Assembly: GCF_000382165.1 (NCBI RefSeq)
Contig: NZ_KB907725.1
Span: 1 to 62,743, forward strand
Source: Arsukibacterium perlucidum DSM 18276
GTDB taxonomy: Bacteria; Pseudomonadota; Gammaproteobacteria; Enterobacterales; Alteromonadaceae
DNA: 62,743 nucleotides
Direction: 5' to 3'
In this document: piece by piece, positions 35,956 to 44,411 of the stretch
Layout of the letters: every line of letters starts with the position of its first letter
How positions within the stretch are numbered: position 1 is the first letter of the stretch
The notes under the pieces: generated by a model
Database searches by the model: none
What the model was told of the DNA's origin: nothing
Seen by the model: the letters and a program-made list of their open reading frames with translations, nothing else
Made by a program: the position numbers and the translations under genes

Positions 35956-36214
35956 AGTCATTGTTTGCATCAACAATAACGTTTTCTACTACAGCAAACG
36001 GTTGTTTACGAAACATAACATCAGAACAAAGTGAAACTAACGCGCTCCCGACAACATTACCTTGGTAGTCACAGACAAAGAGCTTTGAACGAGCATTGTC
36101 ATAAAGAGCCTGTATTTGCTCTGGCTCCACTTTTACCGCAGGGTTGTTGACCAACTGGGTATATAGTTCTGATAACCTTGAAGCATCTTCTGGCTTTGCT
36201 TTACGCACTATCAA
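35894..36214 (-). pseudogene. Truncated GNAT N-acetyltransferase
   Basis: The frame (TTG start, with GTG two codons later as an alternative; 106 residues) begins like a normal GNAT domain: IVRKAKPEDASRLSELYTQL, then GNVVGSALVSL and AVVENVIVD. After that point the conserved acetyl-CoA loop (R/Q-x-x-G-x-G/A) should follow, but instead the frame runs into the palindromic spacer sequence and stops. The protein lacks the cofactor-binding half and is almost certainly inactive. The join looks like a deletion against a cassette boundary. Confidence 0.7.
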
Positions 36215-36286
36215 ATGAACACCTACCTGGCTGAAATGCTAACGCTCAAAGCTGCTGCGCTGTGCGTGTCGGCTGCCTTTTATTTT

Positions 36287-36511
36287 TTAAGGCTGGGATG
36301 GCCACTTTACACTCAGTTTGCGATGTTGAGCCACGCAATCTCTGAGGTAAAGATTAATGAGGCTCTGATAAGGTATCCCTTCTGCTTCCGCCATATCTTT
36401 AAAATAAGCAATAACATCTTCACTCAGGCGCATAGTAACGGGCTTTTTGAGCTTTGACGCATAAGGGTTCGTACGAGAACTCATTTTTGAAAGATCGTAT
36501 TCAGCTTTCAT
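36287..36511 (-). CDS. brnA: BrnA-type antitoxin
   Basis: A 74-residue antitoxin with a ribbon-helix-helix-like core, KPVTMRLSEDVIAYFKDMAE, followed by GIPYQSLINLYLRDC. BrnA proteins bind and neutralise BrnT and repress their own promoter. It begins within the last codons of brnT (ATGA overlap, 4 bp), so the toxin is encoded first, as is usual for brnTA. Confidence 0.88.
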   Translation of the reverse strand: MKAEYDLSKMSSRTNPYASKLKKPVTMRLSEDVIAYFKDMAEAEGIPYQSLINLYLRDCVAQHRKLSVKWPSQP

Positions 36512-36795
36512 TTTAATCCACCTTGATAATGCTTACGTTCGTTACTAGTTGCTTTACGAGCTGATATGATGCGGATCGTGTCACCATCGTTTCGTTCACA
36601 GTGGCAAACGAGGAGGACTCTAGCCTCACTACTCATACCAAGCATGAGAAAGCGATCCTCAGCCTCTGAGCTCTCAGCATCAAAAAACTGAAGAGCAAAC
36701 TCGTCATAAAAGACAGACTGAGCCTCACTGAAGGACACCCCGTGTTTCTTCAGATTTGAGCTTGCTTTGGCTATATTCCATTCGAATTTAATCAT
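36508..36795 (-). CDS. brnT: BrnT-type ribonuclease toxin
   Basis: A 95-residue BrnT toxin (RelE-like fold), an mRNA-cleaving growth inhibitor in characterised members. Family landmarks: FEWNIAKASSNLKKHGVSFSEA at the N terminus, FYDEFALQFFD, DRFLMLGMSSEARVLLVCH, and the catalytic-region IRIISARKATSNERKHY. It looks intact. The ATG at 36795 has no ribosome-binding site; the promoter -10 box ends only 6 bp upstream, so the message is probably leaderless. Confidence 0.92.
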   Translation of the reverse strand: MIKFEWNIAKASSNLKKHGVSFSEAQSVFYDEFALQFFDAESSEAEDRFLMLGMSSEARVLLVCHCERNDGDTIRIISARKATSNERKHYQGGLK

Positions 36796-36796
36796 A

Positions 36797-36830
36797 TGTA
36801 CATCGTATGTACAATGGTGCTCGGCGTCAA
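36797..36830 (-). promoter_or_regulatory. brnTA promoter with overlapping palindromic operator
   Basis: On the minus strand TTGACG (plus 36825-36830) is spaced 17 bp from TACGAT (plus 36802-36807). A perfect palindrome TGTACATCGTATGTACA (36797-36813) covers the -10 box and ends one base before the brnT ATG. This is an ideal place for BrnA autorepression. Start of transcription would fall on or next to the A of the start codon. Confidence 0.7.
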
Positions 36831-37127
36831 GAGGACCTAAAGCCCAAATTTAGCGGGTCGGCGTCGCAGCCAGCGCTTGTTGCTGGCGCTAATATTTGTT
36901 TACATTATAATTTCAGTTTTTGTTGGTAATTTCATCTTATCGAGTCATATAACTATTTATCCAACGTCTCTAAAGCCGCAAGTTGGGTAACTAAGAGCCA
37001 TCAAGTTGCAAATTTGTAGCCAAATTATGCCGCTATCTAAAGGTAAATCAAGCACTTTAATTTGGGTGTTGAAACCATGCCGGTATACCGCGGGAGAATA
37101 TTTTAGCGGGATGGGCCGTTCAGCTGA
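36831..37127. other. Intergenic region between brnTA and the sodium channel gene
   Basis: No gene is supported. It holds GACCTAAAGCCC (36834-36845), a motif shared with the spacer at 35891, a hairpin with GCCAGC/GCTGGC arms (about 36868-36887) and an AT-rich stretch to about 36960. The long minus-strand frame that enters from the channel gene is Thr/Ser/Arg-rich antisense sequence. Confidence 0.4.
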
Positions 37128-37155
37128 TTGATCTGTTATCTGGCTGACATACAAT
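37128..37155 (+). promoter_or_regulatory. Candidate promoter of the sodium channel gene
   Basis: TTGATC (37128-37133), a 16-bp spacer and TACAAT (37150-37155, five of six to consensus) lie 28 bp before the ATG at 37183, which has a GAGGTG ribosome-binding site. Confidence 0.5.
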
Positions 37156-37182
37156 AGCGCCAGTTTAATTCTGAGGTGCGAT

Positions 37183-38019
37183 ATGAGTAGTAACGAAGCC
37201 ATTGCCACGCCGTCAATGCAACAGCGGGTAAAAGCCTTTGTCGAAAACGGCCTGGTGCAGCGTATTTTGCTGGCGCTGATTTTAATTAATGCAGTAACTC
37301 TGGGCCTGGAAACCATGCCGGCGGTAATGGCTGTGGCTGGCAGCGCTGTGTTGCTGCTGGATAAAAGCATTCTGGCAGTGTTTGTAGTGGAAATTGCTCT
37401 ACGGCTGTTTGCCCATCGTCTGGCATTTTTCAAAGATGGCTGGAGCTTGTTCGACTTTATCGTAGTAGGTATTGCCTTATTGCCGGCCAGCGGGCCATTC
37501 TCGGTATTGCGGGCGCTGCGGGTATTGCGGGTGTTACGGGTACTGACCTTTGTGCCGTCAATGCGCAAAATTGTTGGGGCGTTAATTAAATCGCTTAACG
37601 GCATGCTGTCGATTGCCATGGTGCTGGCGCTGATCTATTACGTGGCGGCGGTGATGGTAACCAAGCTGTTTGGCGAGGCTTTCCCGGAGTGGTTTGGCAG
37701 CTTAGGTGCCTCCTTGTATACTCTGTTCCAGATCATGACCCTGGAAAGCTGGTCTATGGGCATTGCCCGGCCGGTTATCGCACAGTTCCCTTACGCCTGG
37801 GCGTTCTTTGTGCCCTTTATCCTGATCGCCACCTTTACCATGCTAAACCTGTTTATTGCGGTTATTGTTAATGCCGTACAAACCATGCATGACGAAGAGC
37901 ATCAGCAAGAACATGATGCCGAGCAGGCTACTCAGCAGCAGTTATTGCGGCAAATGCAGCATTTGCAGCAGGAGCTGCAGATGCTTAGTAGCGAGTTAAA
38001 AAAACCTACTCCAGAATAA
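37183..38019 (+). CDS. Bacterial voltage-gated sodium channel (NaChBac/NavBac family)
   Basis: A 278-residue single-domain six-helix channel that works as a homotetramer in the inner membrane. S1-S3 are hydrophobic helices from about residue 22; S4 is SVLRALRVLRVLRVLTF with Arg at every third position, the voltage sensor; the pore filter TLESWSM is the sodium-selective signature of NaChBac and NavAb; S6 is FFVPFILIATFTMLNLFIAVIVN. A C-terminal Gln/Glu-rich coiled coil (EHQQEHDAEQATQQQ) drives tetramer assembly. In marine and alkaliphilic bacteria it supports sodium-linked motility and pH control. Its 3' end overlaps the convergent gene by 14 bp. Confidence 0.93.
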   Translation: MSSNEAIATPSMQQRVKAFVENGLVQRILLALILINAVTLGLETMPAVMAVAGSAVLLLDKSILAVFVVEIALRLFAHRLAFFKDGWSLFDFIVVGIALLPASGPFSVLRALRVLRVLRVLTFVPSMRKIVGALIKSLNGMLSIAMVLALIYYVAAVMVTKLFGEAFPEWFGSLGASLYTLFQIMTLESWSMGIARPVIAQFPYAWAFFVPFILIATFTMLNLFIAVIVNAVQTMHDEEHQQEHDAEQATQQQLLRQMQHLQQELQMLSSELKKPTPE

Positions 38020-38722
38020 ACTCTTCCAGAGGCTGGTTGGTAAGCTTGCCAATCTGGGCGAACATATAAATGATGGCGCCCATTAGCATCACCATTACCG
38101 GCAGTACTATCACCGGATAGCTGAGCCAGGTCATCCGGCCCAGCTCTTCGGCATAGGCCGTGGTGCCGGGCTGGCTGATGACGATGGCCTTAGCCAGCAC
38201 ATAATTCAGCACCGCCGACACAAAAAACGCTGACGCTACGATATAGCCTGCCCGGGCCACCCGTTGCTCGAATAGTTCACGGTTTGTCTGGGCCGCCAGG
38301 GCCTGATACAGTTTATCGGTATCCAGTAAATCAGGGTTAATCAGCAGTTTTTTCACCAGCGGAAAGGGGGTGTACTGGCTTACCAGCACCACTATGCCGA
38401 TTATCGCCGGGATCATTGCTTCTTTAATCGCAATGTATGACGGGTCGAGCTGCAGCAGGCTGATGCCGCCGGTCAGCAATACACTGATAATGCCCAGAAT
38501 CGAGTAAAAGTTAACTTTACCCAGTTTTACCAGCTCCCACAGGCCAAACAGCAATGGAAAGGCCAGCGCCACTACTACCCCCCACACCGGCCCCAGAGCG
38601 TCTTCGCCACTAAAGCGGCTGAGGATCATTGCCGGGATCACGATATTAAAAATCATATTACTTAAAAAGCCGGATTTTTTTTGCTTAACAGGGCGGGCTG
38701 GGGGGCTTGCTGGTGTGGTCAT
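38006..38722 (-). CDS. Conserved multi-span membrane protein (VC0807-like)
   Basis: A 238-residue inner-membrane protein with about six helices (FNIVIPAMILSRF; VVVALAFPLLFGLWELV; ILGIISVLLTGGISLL; MIPAIIGIVVLVSQY; YIVASAFFVSAVLNYVLA; YPVIVLPVMVMLMGAIIYMFA). It resembles the VC0807 family of uncharacterised gammaproteobacterial proteins; that assignment is by appearance. Function unknown. The C-terminal codons overlap the sodium channel gene tail to tail, so the transcripts are antisense there. Confidence 0.75.
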   Translation of the reverse strand: MTTPASPPARPVKQKKSGFLSNMIFNIVIPAMILSRFSGEDALGPVWGVVVALAFPLLFGLWELVKLGKVNFYSILGIISVLLTGGISLLQLDPSYIAIKEAMIPAIIGIVVLVSQYTPFPLVKKLLINPDLLDTDKLYQALAAQTNRELFEQRVARAGYIVASAFFVSAVLNYVLAKAIVISQPGTTAYAEELGRMTWLSYPVIVLPVMVMLMGAIIYMFAQIGKLTNQPLEEFILE

Positions 38723-38966
38723 CAGGTGATCTACCGTTATTAAAATAGTATCGAACTATAACATGGCTGTTGCTGATTATTTTAGCCAATACTGCTAGGG
38801 ATGAATAGCATTAAGGAAGTTGAATTCTGGTCCCGGACACATTGGTGTGGTAATTTGGTCTTACCAATTTCGTTGCCCGTTTTGTAATCAATCATAGTTG
38901 AGTACCAATTGATAACAGGCTAGGGTGAGTTTATTGGTAACACTTAATTAAAACAGAGATGCTGAA

Positions 38967-41597
38967 ATGGACCATTACGCTGCACTAAAAACTAATGTTG
39001 GCTTGCTGGGTACTCAACTGGGTGAGACGATCCGGCAGCAGCTGGGCGACGCTGTACTGGATCGGGTAGAACAAATTCGGGCGCTGGCCAAGGCGGCGCG
39101 CCAGGGCGAAGAGTTACAGGCCGATAAGCTGAAACAAGTGCTGCGCGGCTTAAGTGACGATGAGTTATTGCCGGTGGCCCGTGCTTTTGCCCAGTTTTTA
39201 AACCTGGCTAATTTAGCCGAGCAACATCACACCATCAGCCGGATCGGCCATGCCAGCATTGAAAAACCCGAGCCACTGCAAGAGTTATTCTGCCTGCTAC
39301 AGGATAAAAAGCTCGATGATACTAAGATAAAACAAGCGGTGGCCAATTTATCGATTGAGCTGGTACTGACCGCGCACCCGACCGAAGTATCACGTCGCAC
39401 TCTTATTCATAAGCTGACTGAAATTGCCGCCTGTTTAACCGAGCTGGAACACGATCTGACCGCCACTCAGCAACAGAAAGTTGAGCTGAGATTAAGTGAG
39501 CTGATTGCCCAGGCCTGGCATACCAATGAAATTCGCGAGCAACGGCCCACTCCGGTAGATGAAGCCAAATCGGGTTTTGCGGTGATTGAAAGCTCATTGT
39601 GGCAGGCTATTCCGGATTTTCTGCGCGAGCTGGACAATAAACTGCAAAGCGCTACCGGTAATGGTCTGACATTAGATGCTGCGCCGGTCAGGTTTTCCTC
39701 CTGGATGGGCGGTGATCGCGATGGTAACCCTTTTGTTACGGCTAAAGTAACCCGTCAGGTGCTGCTGCTCAGCCGCTGGAAAGCTGCCGACTTATTTGCC
39801 GCCGATTTAGATTTTCTGAGCAGCGAATTGTCGATGTATCAGGCGAATGACGCATTACGCGCCGCTTCAGGTGAGGCCAGCGAGCCATACCGCTTAGTGC
39901 TGAACCAATTGCGCACCGGCCTGCTGCGCAGCCGCGACTGGCTGAGCGAAGCGTTGAAGCATGAGCGGCTGCAACGGCCGCAGGATTTAATCTGGCACAA
40001 TCAGCAATTACTTGACCCTTTACTGCTGTGCTATCAGTCGTTGCTGGATTGCGGCATGGCCGTCATTGCCCATGGCCGGCTGCTGGATACCATTCGCCGC
40101 GTCTACGCCTTTGGTTTAACCTTGTTAAAGCTGGATATCCGCCAGGATGCCGGCCGCCATGCTCAGGTATTCGGCGAGTTAACCCAGCATCTGGGCCTGG
40201 GCGATTACAGCGCCTGGGACGAAGGCGCCCGCCAGGCCTTTTTACTGGCCGAACTGGCCAACAAGCGGCCGCTGTTTCCAAAAAATTGGCAGCCATCTGA
40301 CGAGGTGCAGGAAGTGCTGGATACCTGCGATATCGTGGCCCGCCACGGCAGCGAAGCGCTTAGTACCTATGTTATTTCAATGGCTGGTAAACCGTCTGAC
40401 GTGCTGGCAGTGCAATTACTGTTAAAAGAAGCCGGTAGCAGCTTCCGGATGCCGGTGGCACCGTTGTTTGAAACCTTAAGTGATTTACAAAACGCGCCGG
40501 ATTGTATGCAGCGGTTGCTGAGCATCGACTGGTACCGTGGTTACATTAACGGCAAACAGGAAGTGATGATTGGCTACTCTGATTCAGCCAAAGACGCTGG
40601 AGTATTCGCCGCAGCCTGGGCCCAGTACAGCGCCCAGGAAGCCCTGGTAGCCATTTGCCAGCAGGCCAAGGTGCAACTGACCTTATTCCATGGCCGTGGC
40701 GGTACCATTGGCCGTGGCGGCGGCCCGGCTCATGCTGCTATTTTGTCGCAGCCACCGGGCTCGCTGGCTGGTGGCTTAAGGGTGACCGAGCAGGGTGAAA
40801 TGATCCGCTTTAAGTTTGGCCTGCCAAAATTAGCCGAGCGCAGCCTGGCACTGTATGCCAGTGCCGTACTGGAAGGCTTGTTACTGCCGCCGCCGGTACC
40901 CAAACAAAGCTGGCGTGAGCTGATGCAACAGCTGGCCGACGACTCGTGCGAAGCGTATCGCGCGGTAGTGCGTCATGATAAAGACTTCGTCGCCTATTTC
41001 CGGGCCGCCACGCCCGAGCAGGAGCTGGGCCAGTTACCGCTTGGCAGCCGGCCGGCCAAACGTAACCCGACTGGCGGGGTGGAAAGCCTGCGGGCGATCC
41101 CGTGGATTTTCGCCTGGTCGCAAAACCGCCTGATGTTGCCTGCCTGGTTGGGTGCCGGCTCAGCACTGGCTAAGGCTGCCGAGCAGGATAAAGCGGCTTT
41201 GCTTGACGAAATGCAGCAGCAATGGCCGTTTTTTGCTACCCGGATGTCGATGCTGGAAATGGTATTTTTAAAAGCCGACAGCGAAATTGCTGCTTATTAT
41301 GACAAAGTGCTGGTGCCGGACGAGTTAAAGCATCTTGGCCAGCAGTTAAGAACGCAGCTAACTGCTGATCGTGAGTTGCTGTTACAGCTGATTCACAGCG
41401 ATACCTTAATGGCCCGCGAGAGTTGGATCCGTGAATCGATTATGTTGCGCAACACTTACGTTGACCCGCTGCATATTCTGCAGGCCGAGCTGTTGTACCG
41501 GGTACGGCATCAGCCCGAGCGGGTAAATCCGATGATCAGCCGCGCGCTGATGGTCAGTATCGCTGGTATTGCCGCCGGGATGCGCAACTCGGGTTAA
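38967..41597 (+). CDS. ppc: Phosphoenolpyruvate carboxylase
   Basis: Anaplerotic enzyme that makes oxaloacetate from PEP and bicarbonate; cytoplasmic tetramer. The 876 residues match the bacterial family length. Active-site signatures are [12 protein letters not shown] (His), [21 protein letters not shown], and [16 protein letters not shown]; the C terminus ends MRNSG, the conserved NTG-type tail that binds aspartate, with Ser in place of Thr. Preceded by a 244-bp non-coding gap and transcribed alone. Confidence 0.98.
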   Translation: MDHYAALKTNVGLLGTQLGETIRQQLGDAVLDRVEQIRALAKAARQGEELQADKLKQVLRGLSDDELLPVARAFAQFLNLANLAEQHHTISRIGHASIEKPEPLQELFCLLQDKKLDDTKIKQAVANLSIELVLTAHPTEVSRRTLIHKLTEIAACLTELEHDLTATQQQKVELRLSELIAQAWHTNEIREQRPTPVDEAKSGFAVIESSLWQAIPDFLRELDNKLQSATGNGLTLDAAPVRFSSWMGGDRDGNPFVTAKVTRQVLLLSRWKAADLFAADLDFLSSELSMYQANDALRAASGEASEPYRLVLNQLRTGLLRSRDWLSEALKHERLQRPQDLIWHNQQLLDPLLLCYQSLLDCGMAVIAHGRLLDTIRRVYAFGLTLLKLDIRQDAGRHAQVFGELTQHLGLGDYSAWDEGARQAFLLAELANKRPLFPKNWQPSDEVQEVLDTCDIVARHGSEALSTYVISMAGKPSDVLAVQLLLKEAGSSFRMPVAPLFETLSDLQNAPDCMQRLLSIDWYRGYINGKQEVMIGYSDSAKDAGVFAAAWAQYSAQEALVAICQQAKVQLTLFHGRGGTIGRGGGPAHAAILSQPPGSLAGGLRVTEQGEMIRFKFGLPKLAERSLALYASAVLEGLLLPPPVPKQSWRELMQQLADDSCEAYRAVVRHDKDFVAYFRAATPEQELGQLPLGSRPAKRNPTGGVESLRAIPWIFAWSQNRLMLPAWLGAGSALAKAAEQDKAALLDEMQQQWPFFATRMSMLEMVFLKADSEIAAYYDKVLVPDELKHLGQQLRTQLTADRELLLQLIHSDTLMARESWIRESIMLRNTYVDPLHILQAELLYRVRHQPERVNPMISRALMVSIAGIAAGMRNSG

Positions 41598-41674
41598 CCA
41601 AGCTGTTGCAGGGAGCTGCTATAGTTAGCTGTATACATTAGCCTACTGAAAACTAACATTAAGCCGGAGGGATA

Positions 41675-43015
41675 ATGCGGCATTGGTTACAGCTGATACT
41701 GGCAGTTTGGATATTTGGTTGTGGCAGTGCGTTGGCGCTGCAGGCTGATGATGAACAGCTGGCTGGTGAGATTAAGGTGCTTAATCCACCACAGGATCAG
41801 GCAATTGCTGAGCGCTTAAGCGCTATTACGGCATCGCTGGCCGGCCTGGAGAATGTAGAAATCAGCGTTAGTGCCGGGGTTATTACGCTACGGGGTGAGG
41901 TAGCTAATGCCCAGCTGAAAAATGAAATGACCGCAATCGCCAGCCGGCTGGAAGGGGTGGTGCATGTACAAAACCAGTTGCAGGAGCAGCTGGCGGTGCG
42001 TTCCCGGTTAGCCCCTGCTGCCGAAAAATTCCGGGAAATGCTGGGTACTACAGTGCAAATGCTGCCATTGCTGTTGCTGGCAATACTGGCAGTGGTACTG
42101 TTTGCTATGGCAGGCAGCTGGCTGTCTAACCGCAGTGCGCTGTTACGCCGGCTGGGGCTGAGCGAACTGGCGACCAACCTGGGTATGCGTTTTGTGCGGC
42201 TAATTATTACCAGTATTGGTATTTTAATTGCGTTGGAATTGCTGGATGCCACGGCTCTGGTCAGTGCCATGCTGGGGGTGGCAGGGGTTATTGGTATTGC
42301 CCTGGGTTTTGCCTTTCGCAACATTGTGGAAAACTACTTGGCCGGGGTGCTGTTGAGTACCCGTAACCCTTTTGCGATAGGTGATTTTATCCAGGTTGAT
42401 GACATGACCGGCAAAGTAATGCGGTTAACCTCGCGCGACACCGTGCTGATGACCTTAGATGGCAATCATTTACGGATTCCGAACAGCCAGATTATTACCT
42501 CACCGATGACTAACTTCAGCCGCAACCCGCTGCGTCGGTTTGAATTTACCGTTGGGGTGTCGGTCGACCTTGATTTACTGGTGGTACGGCAACTGGCCGT
42601 GGCCACATTGCAAACGATGCCCGGTGTTTTAGCTGAACCCAGGCCACGGGTGCTGGTACAGGAACTGGGTGACAGCACGGTTACTATCAGAATATTTGCC
42701 TGGCTTGATCAGCGCGATACCGATTTTTTAAAAGCCCGCAGCGAAGCGATCCGGCTGGTGAAAACGGCCTTTGATCAGGCGGGCATTGAAATGCCTGAAC
42801 CCATATACCGGATCCATATGGCAGCCACGGCAACGAAGGACAATGACAAGCCACAGCCTGCGTCAACGCCAGTGGTGGCCACTGATGCTGAACCGGCCGT
42901 GGATGTCAGCACCGATGACAGCATTGAACAGCAATTTAATGCCGAGCTACGCCAGTCTGACGAAGAAAACTTACTGCCAGCGGCGCAGGATAACGCCGCT
43001 GCCAAGACAAGCTAA
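41675..43015 (+). CDS. MscS-family mechanosensitive channel with BON domain
   Basis: A 446-residue inner-membrane channel. A signal peptide (ending GSALALQ) places the BON domain (about residues 33-110; NVEISVSAGVITLRGEV) in the periplasm. Three helices follow, with the pore helix GVAGVIGIALGFAFRNIVENYLAG and then the MscS beta domain (FAIGDFIQVDDMTGKVMRLTSRDTVL), and an acidic, low-complexity C terminus. It should open under osmotic down-shock. It converges with msrAB, stop codons one base apart. Confidence 0.9.
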   Translation: MRHWLQLILAVWIFGCGSALALQADDEQLAGEIKVLNPPQDQAIAERLSAITASLAGLENVEISVSAGVITLRGEVANAQLKNEMTAIASRLEGVVHVQNQLQEQLAVRSRLAPAAEKFREMLGTTVQMLPLLLLAILAVVLFAMAGSWLSNRSALLRRLGLSELATNLGMRFVRLIITSIGILIALELLDATALVSAMLGVAGVIGIALGFAFRNIVENYLAGVLLSTRNPFAIGDFIQVDDMTGKVMRLTSRDTVLMTLDGNHLRIPNSQIITSPMTNFSRNPLRRFEFTVGVSVDLDLLVVRQLAVATLQTMPGVLAEPRPRVLVQELGDSTVTIRIFAWLDQRDTDFLKARSEAIRLVKTAFDQAGIEMPEPIYRIHMAATATKDNDKPQPASTPVVATDAEPAVDVSTDDSIEQQFNAELRQSDEENLLPAAQDNAAAKTS

Positions 43016-43016
43016 G

Positions 43017-44309
43017 TTAACCGCGTGCCGGTCGTGGCACAAAGTCGAGTACGGTGGCATTAATGCAATAGCGCGGCTGACCATTGGGGCCGTCTGGAAA
43101 GACATGGCCCAGATGAATGCCGGAGATTTTGGCGCGGATTTCAGTGCGGCGCATGCCGTAACGGTTATCAGGTTTTTCGATGACCGAATCAGCAACGGCT
43201 TTGGTAAACGATAACCAGCCGGTACCTGAGTTAAACCGATCACGGGTATCAAATAATGGCGCGCCACTTAATTTATCGACAAAAATACCGTCCGGGGTGT
43301 TTTTAAATATCTGGTATTCTTTGCAAAATCGCTGATCGGTAGCTTTATCAAAGGCGACATCAAAAGCTTCGCTGTCACCCAGTTTAAATTTACCTAACAG
43401 CAGATAAAATTCGTCCGGTGCTAAATAGCCCCGGAACGCGAACACTTCGCGGCCTTCTTGCAGCAGAATAATAGTCGGGGTTGCTGTCGCTTCGGTTTTA
43501 ATGCTCAGGCCCTGCAACTGGCGGGCAAAGCGGAAATGCATTGGTATATCGCCCTGATAACTGCTGGCAACCTCGGCTTTAAACTTTTCACAATACGGGC
43601 AGTAACTTTCTGAGTCTATCACCAGGATATGTTTACCGTTTAACATTGCCCGGTTATCAACCTCTGCTGTCAGCGCTGCTTCAGCACTGTTAAACCGAAC
43701 GCCGGTGGAATGGTCGGGGCAGTAACCGTTCGGGTTTTTGGCGATATAGTCCTGGTGATACTCCTCGGCCGGGAAAAATTCGGTCAGAGGTTTTAACTGG
43801 GTGACAATCTGGCCATAGCCGGCCGCAGTTAACAATGGCTGATACTGCTGCATTACTGCCTGAGCGCGGGCCTGCTGCTCAGGGCTGTTGCTCAGAATGA
43901 TCGAACGGTACTGGGTACCAATATCATTGCCCTGACGGTTCAGCTGGGTAGGGTCATGGCTTTCAAAATAGTGCTGCAATAACGCTTCCAGGCTGATTTG
44001 TTGTGGGTCAAAGGTAACCTGCACTACTTCGGCATGATTGTCCGGGTTGTTTTTATTACTGCGTTTGGTAATTGCGCGGTAAGTGGGCTTAACCCCCTTG
44101 CCATCGGCGTAGCCTGACACCGCATCGACCACACCGGGTAGCTGCTCGTAACGCATTTCTGCGCCCCAGAAACAGCCGGAGCCAAGCACTATGCTGTCCA
44201 GCTGAGTGCTGGCCGGTTTTACCGCCGGTGCTTCCTGTGCCGCGACATTCAGAGAGGAAAGCACCAGCAACGATAGTAGTAAGACGACGCTAAAACTCAG
44301 GTATTTCAT
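43017..44309 (-). CDS. msrAB: Periplasmic MsrA-thioredoxin-MsrB methionine sulfoxide reductase fusion
   Basis: A 430-residue exported repair enzyme (signal peptide ending NVAAQ). Order of domains: MsrA (about 38-210; catalytic Cys46 in GSGCFWGAE), a thioredoxin-like or glutaredoxin-like domain (about 222-315; YCPYC with Cys237/240), and MsrB (about 318-425; catalytic Cys415 in RYCINATVLDF). Together they reduce both S- and R-sulfoxides in the envelope. In the neisserial PilB the thioredoxin part comes first; here it lies between. The MsrB zinc CxxC pairs are absent, which is common. Confidence 0.92.
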   Translation of the reverse strand: MKYLSFSVVLLLSLLVLSSLNVAAQEAPAVKPASTQLDSIVLGSGCFWGAEMRYEQLPGVVDAVSGYADGKGVKPTYRAITKRSNKNNPDNHAEVVQVTFDPQQISLEALLQHYFESHDPTQLNRQGNDIGTQYRSIILSNSPEQQARAQAVMQQYQPLLTAAGYGQIVTQLKPLTEFFPAEEYHQDYIAKNPNGYCPDHSTGVRFNSAEAALTAEVDNRAMLNGKHILVIDSESYCPYCEKFKAEVASSYQGDIPMHFRFARQLQGLSIKTEATATPTIILLQEGREVFAFRGYLAPDEFYLLLGKFKLGDSEAFDVAFDKATDQRFCKEYQIFKNTPDGIFVDKLSGAPLFDTRDRFNSGTGWLSFTKAVADSVIEKPDNRYGMRRTEIRAKISGIHLGHVFPDGPNGQPRYCINATVLDFVPRPARG

Positions 44310-44411
44310 GTCATAGTCCTGTGATTGCTCTGGTTAGTTAAACAGACCGGTTACTATAAAGACCGGGCCACTGGCTGCGCGCTTTCAAAGGCCTAGCTTT
44401 TTAGCACAGCC

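Noticed and set aside
36957..37619. 220-residue minus-strand frame over the start of the sodium channel gene
   Set aside because: Ser/Thr/Ala/Arg-rich antisense of a well-supported channel gene; no start signal or family features.
40810..41166. 118-residue minus-strand frame within ppc
   Set aside because: Arg/Pro/Ala-rich antisense of a GC-rich core gene.
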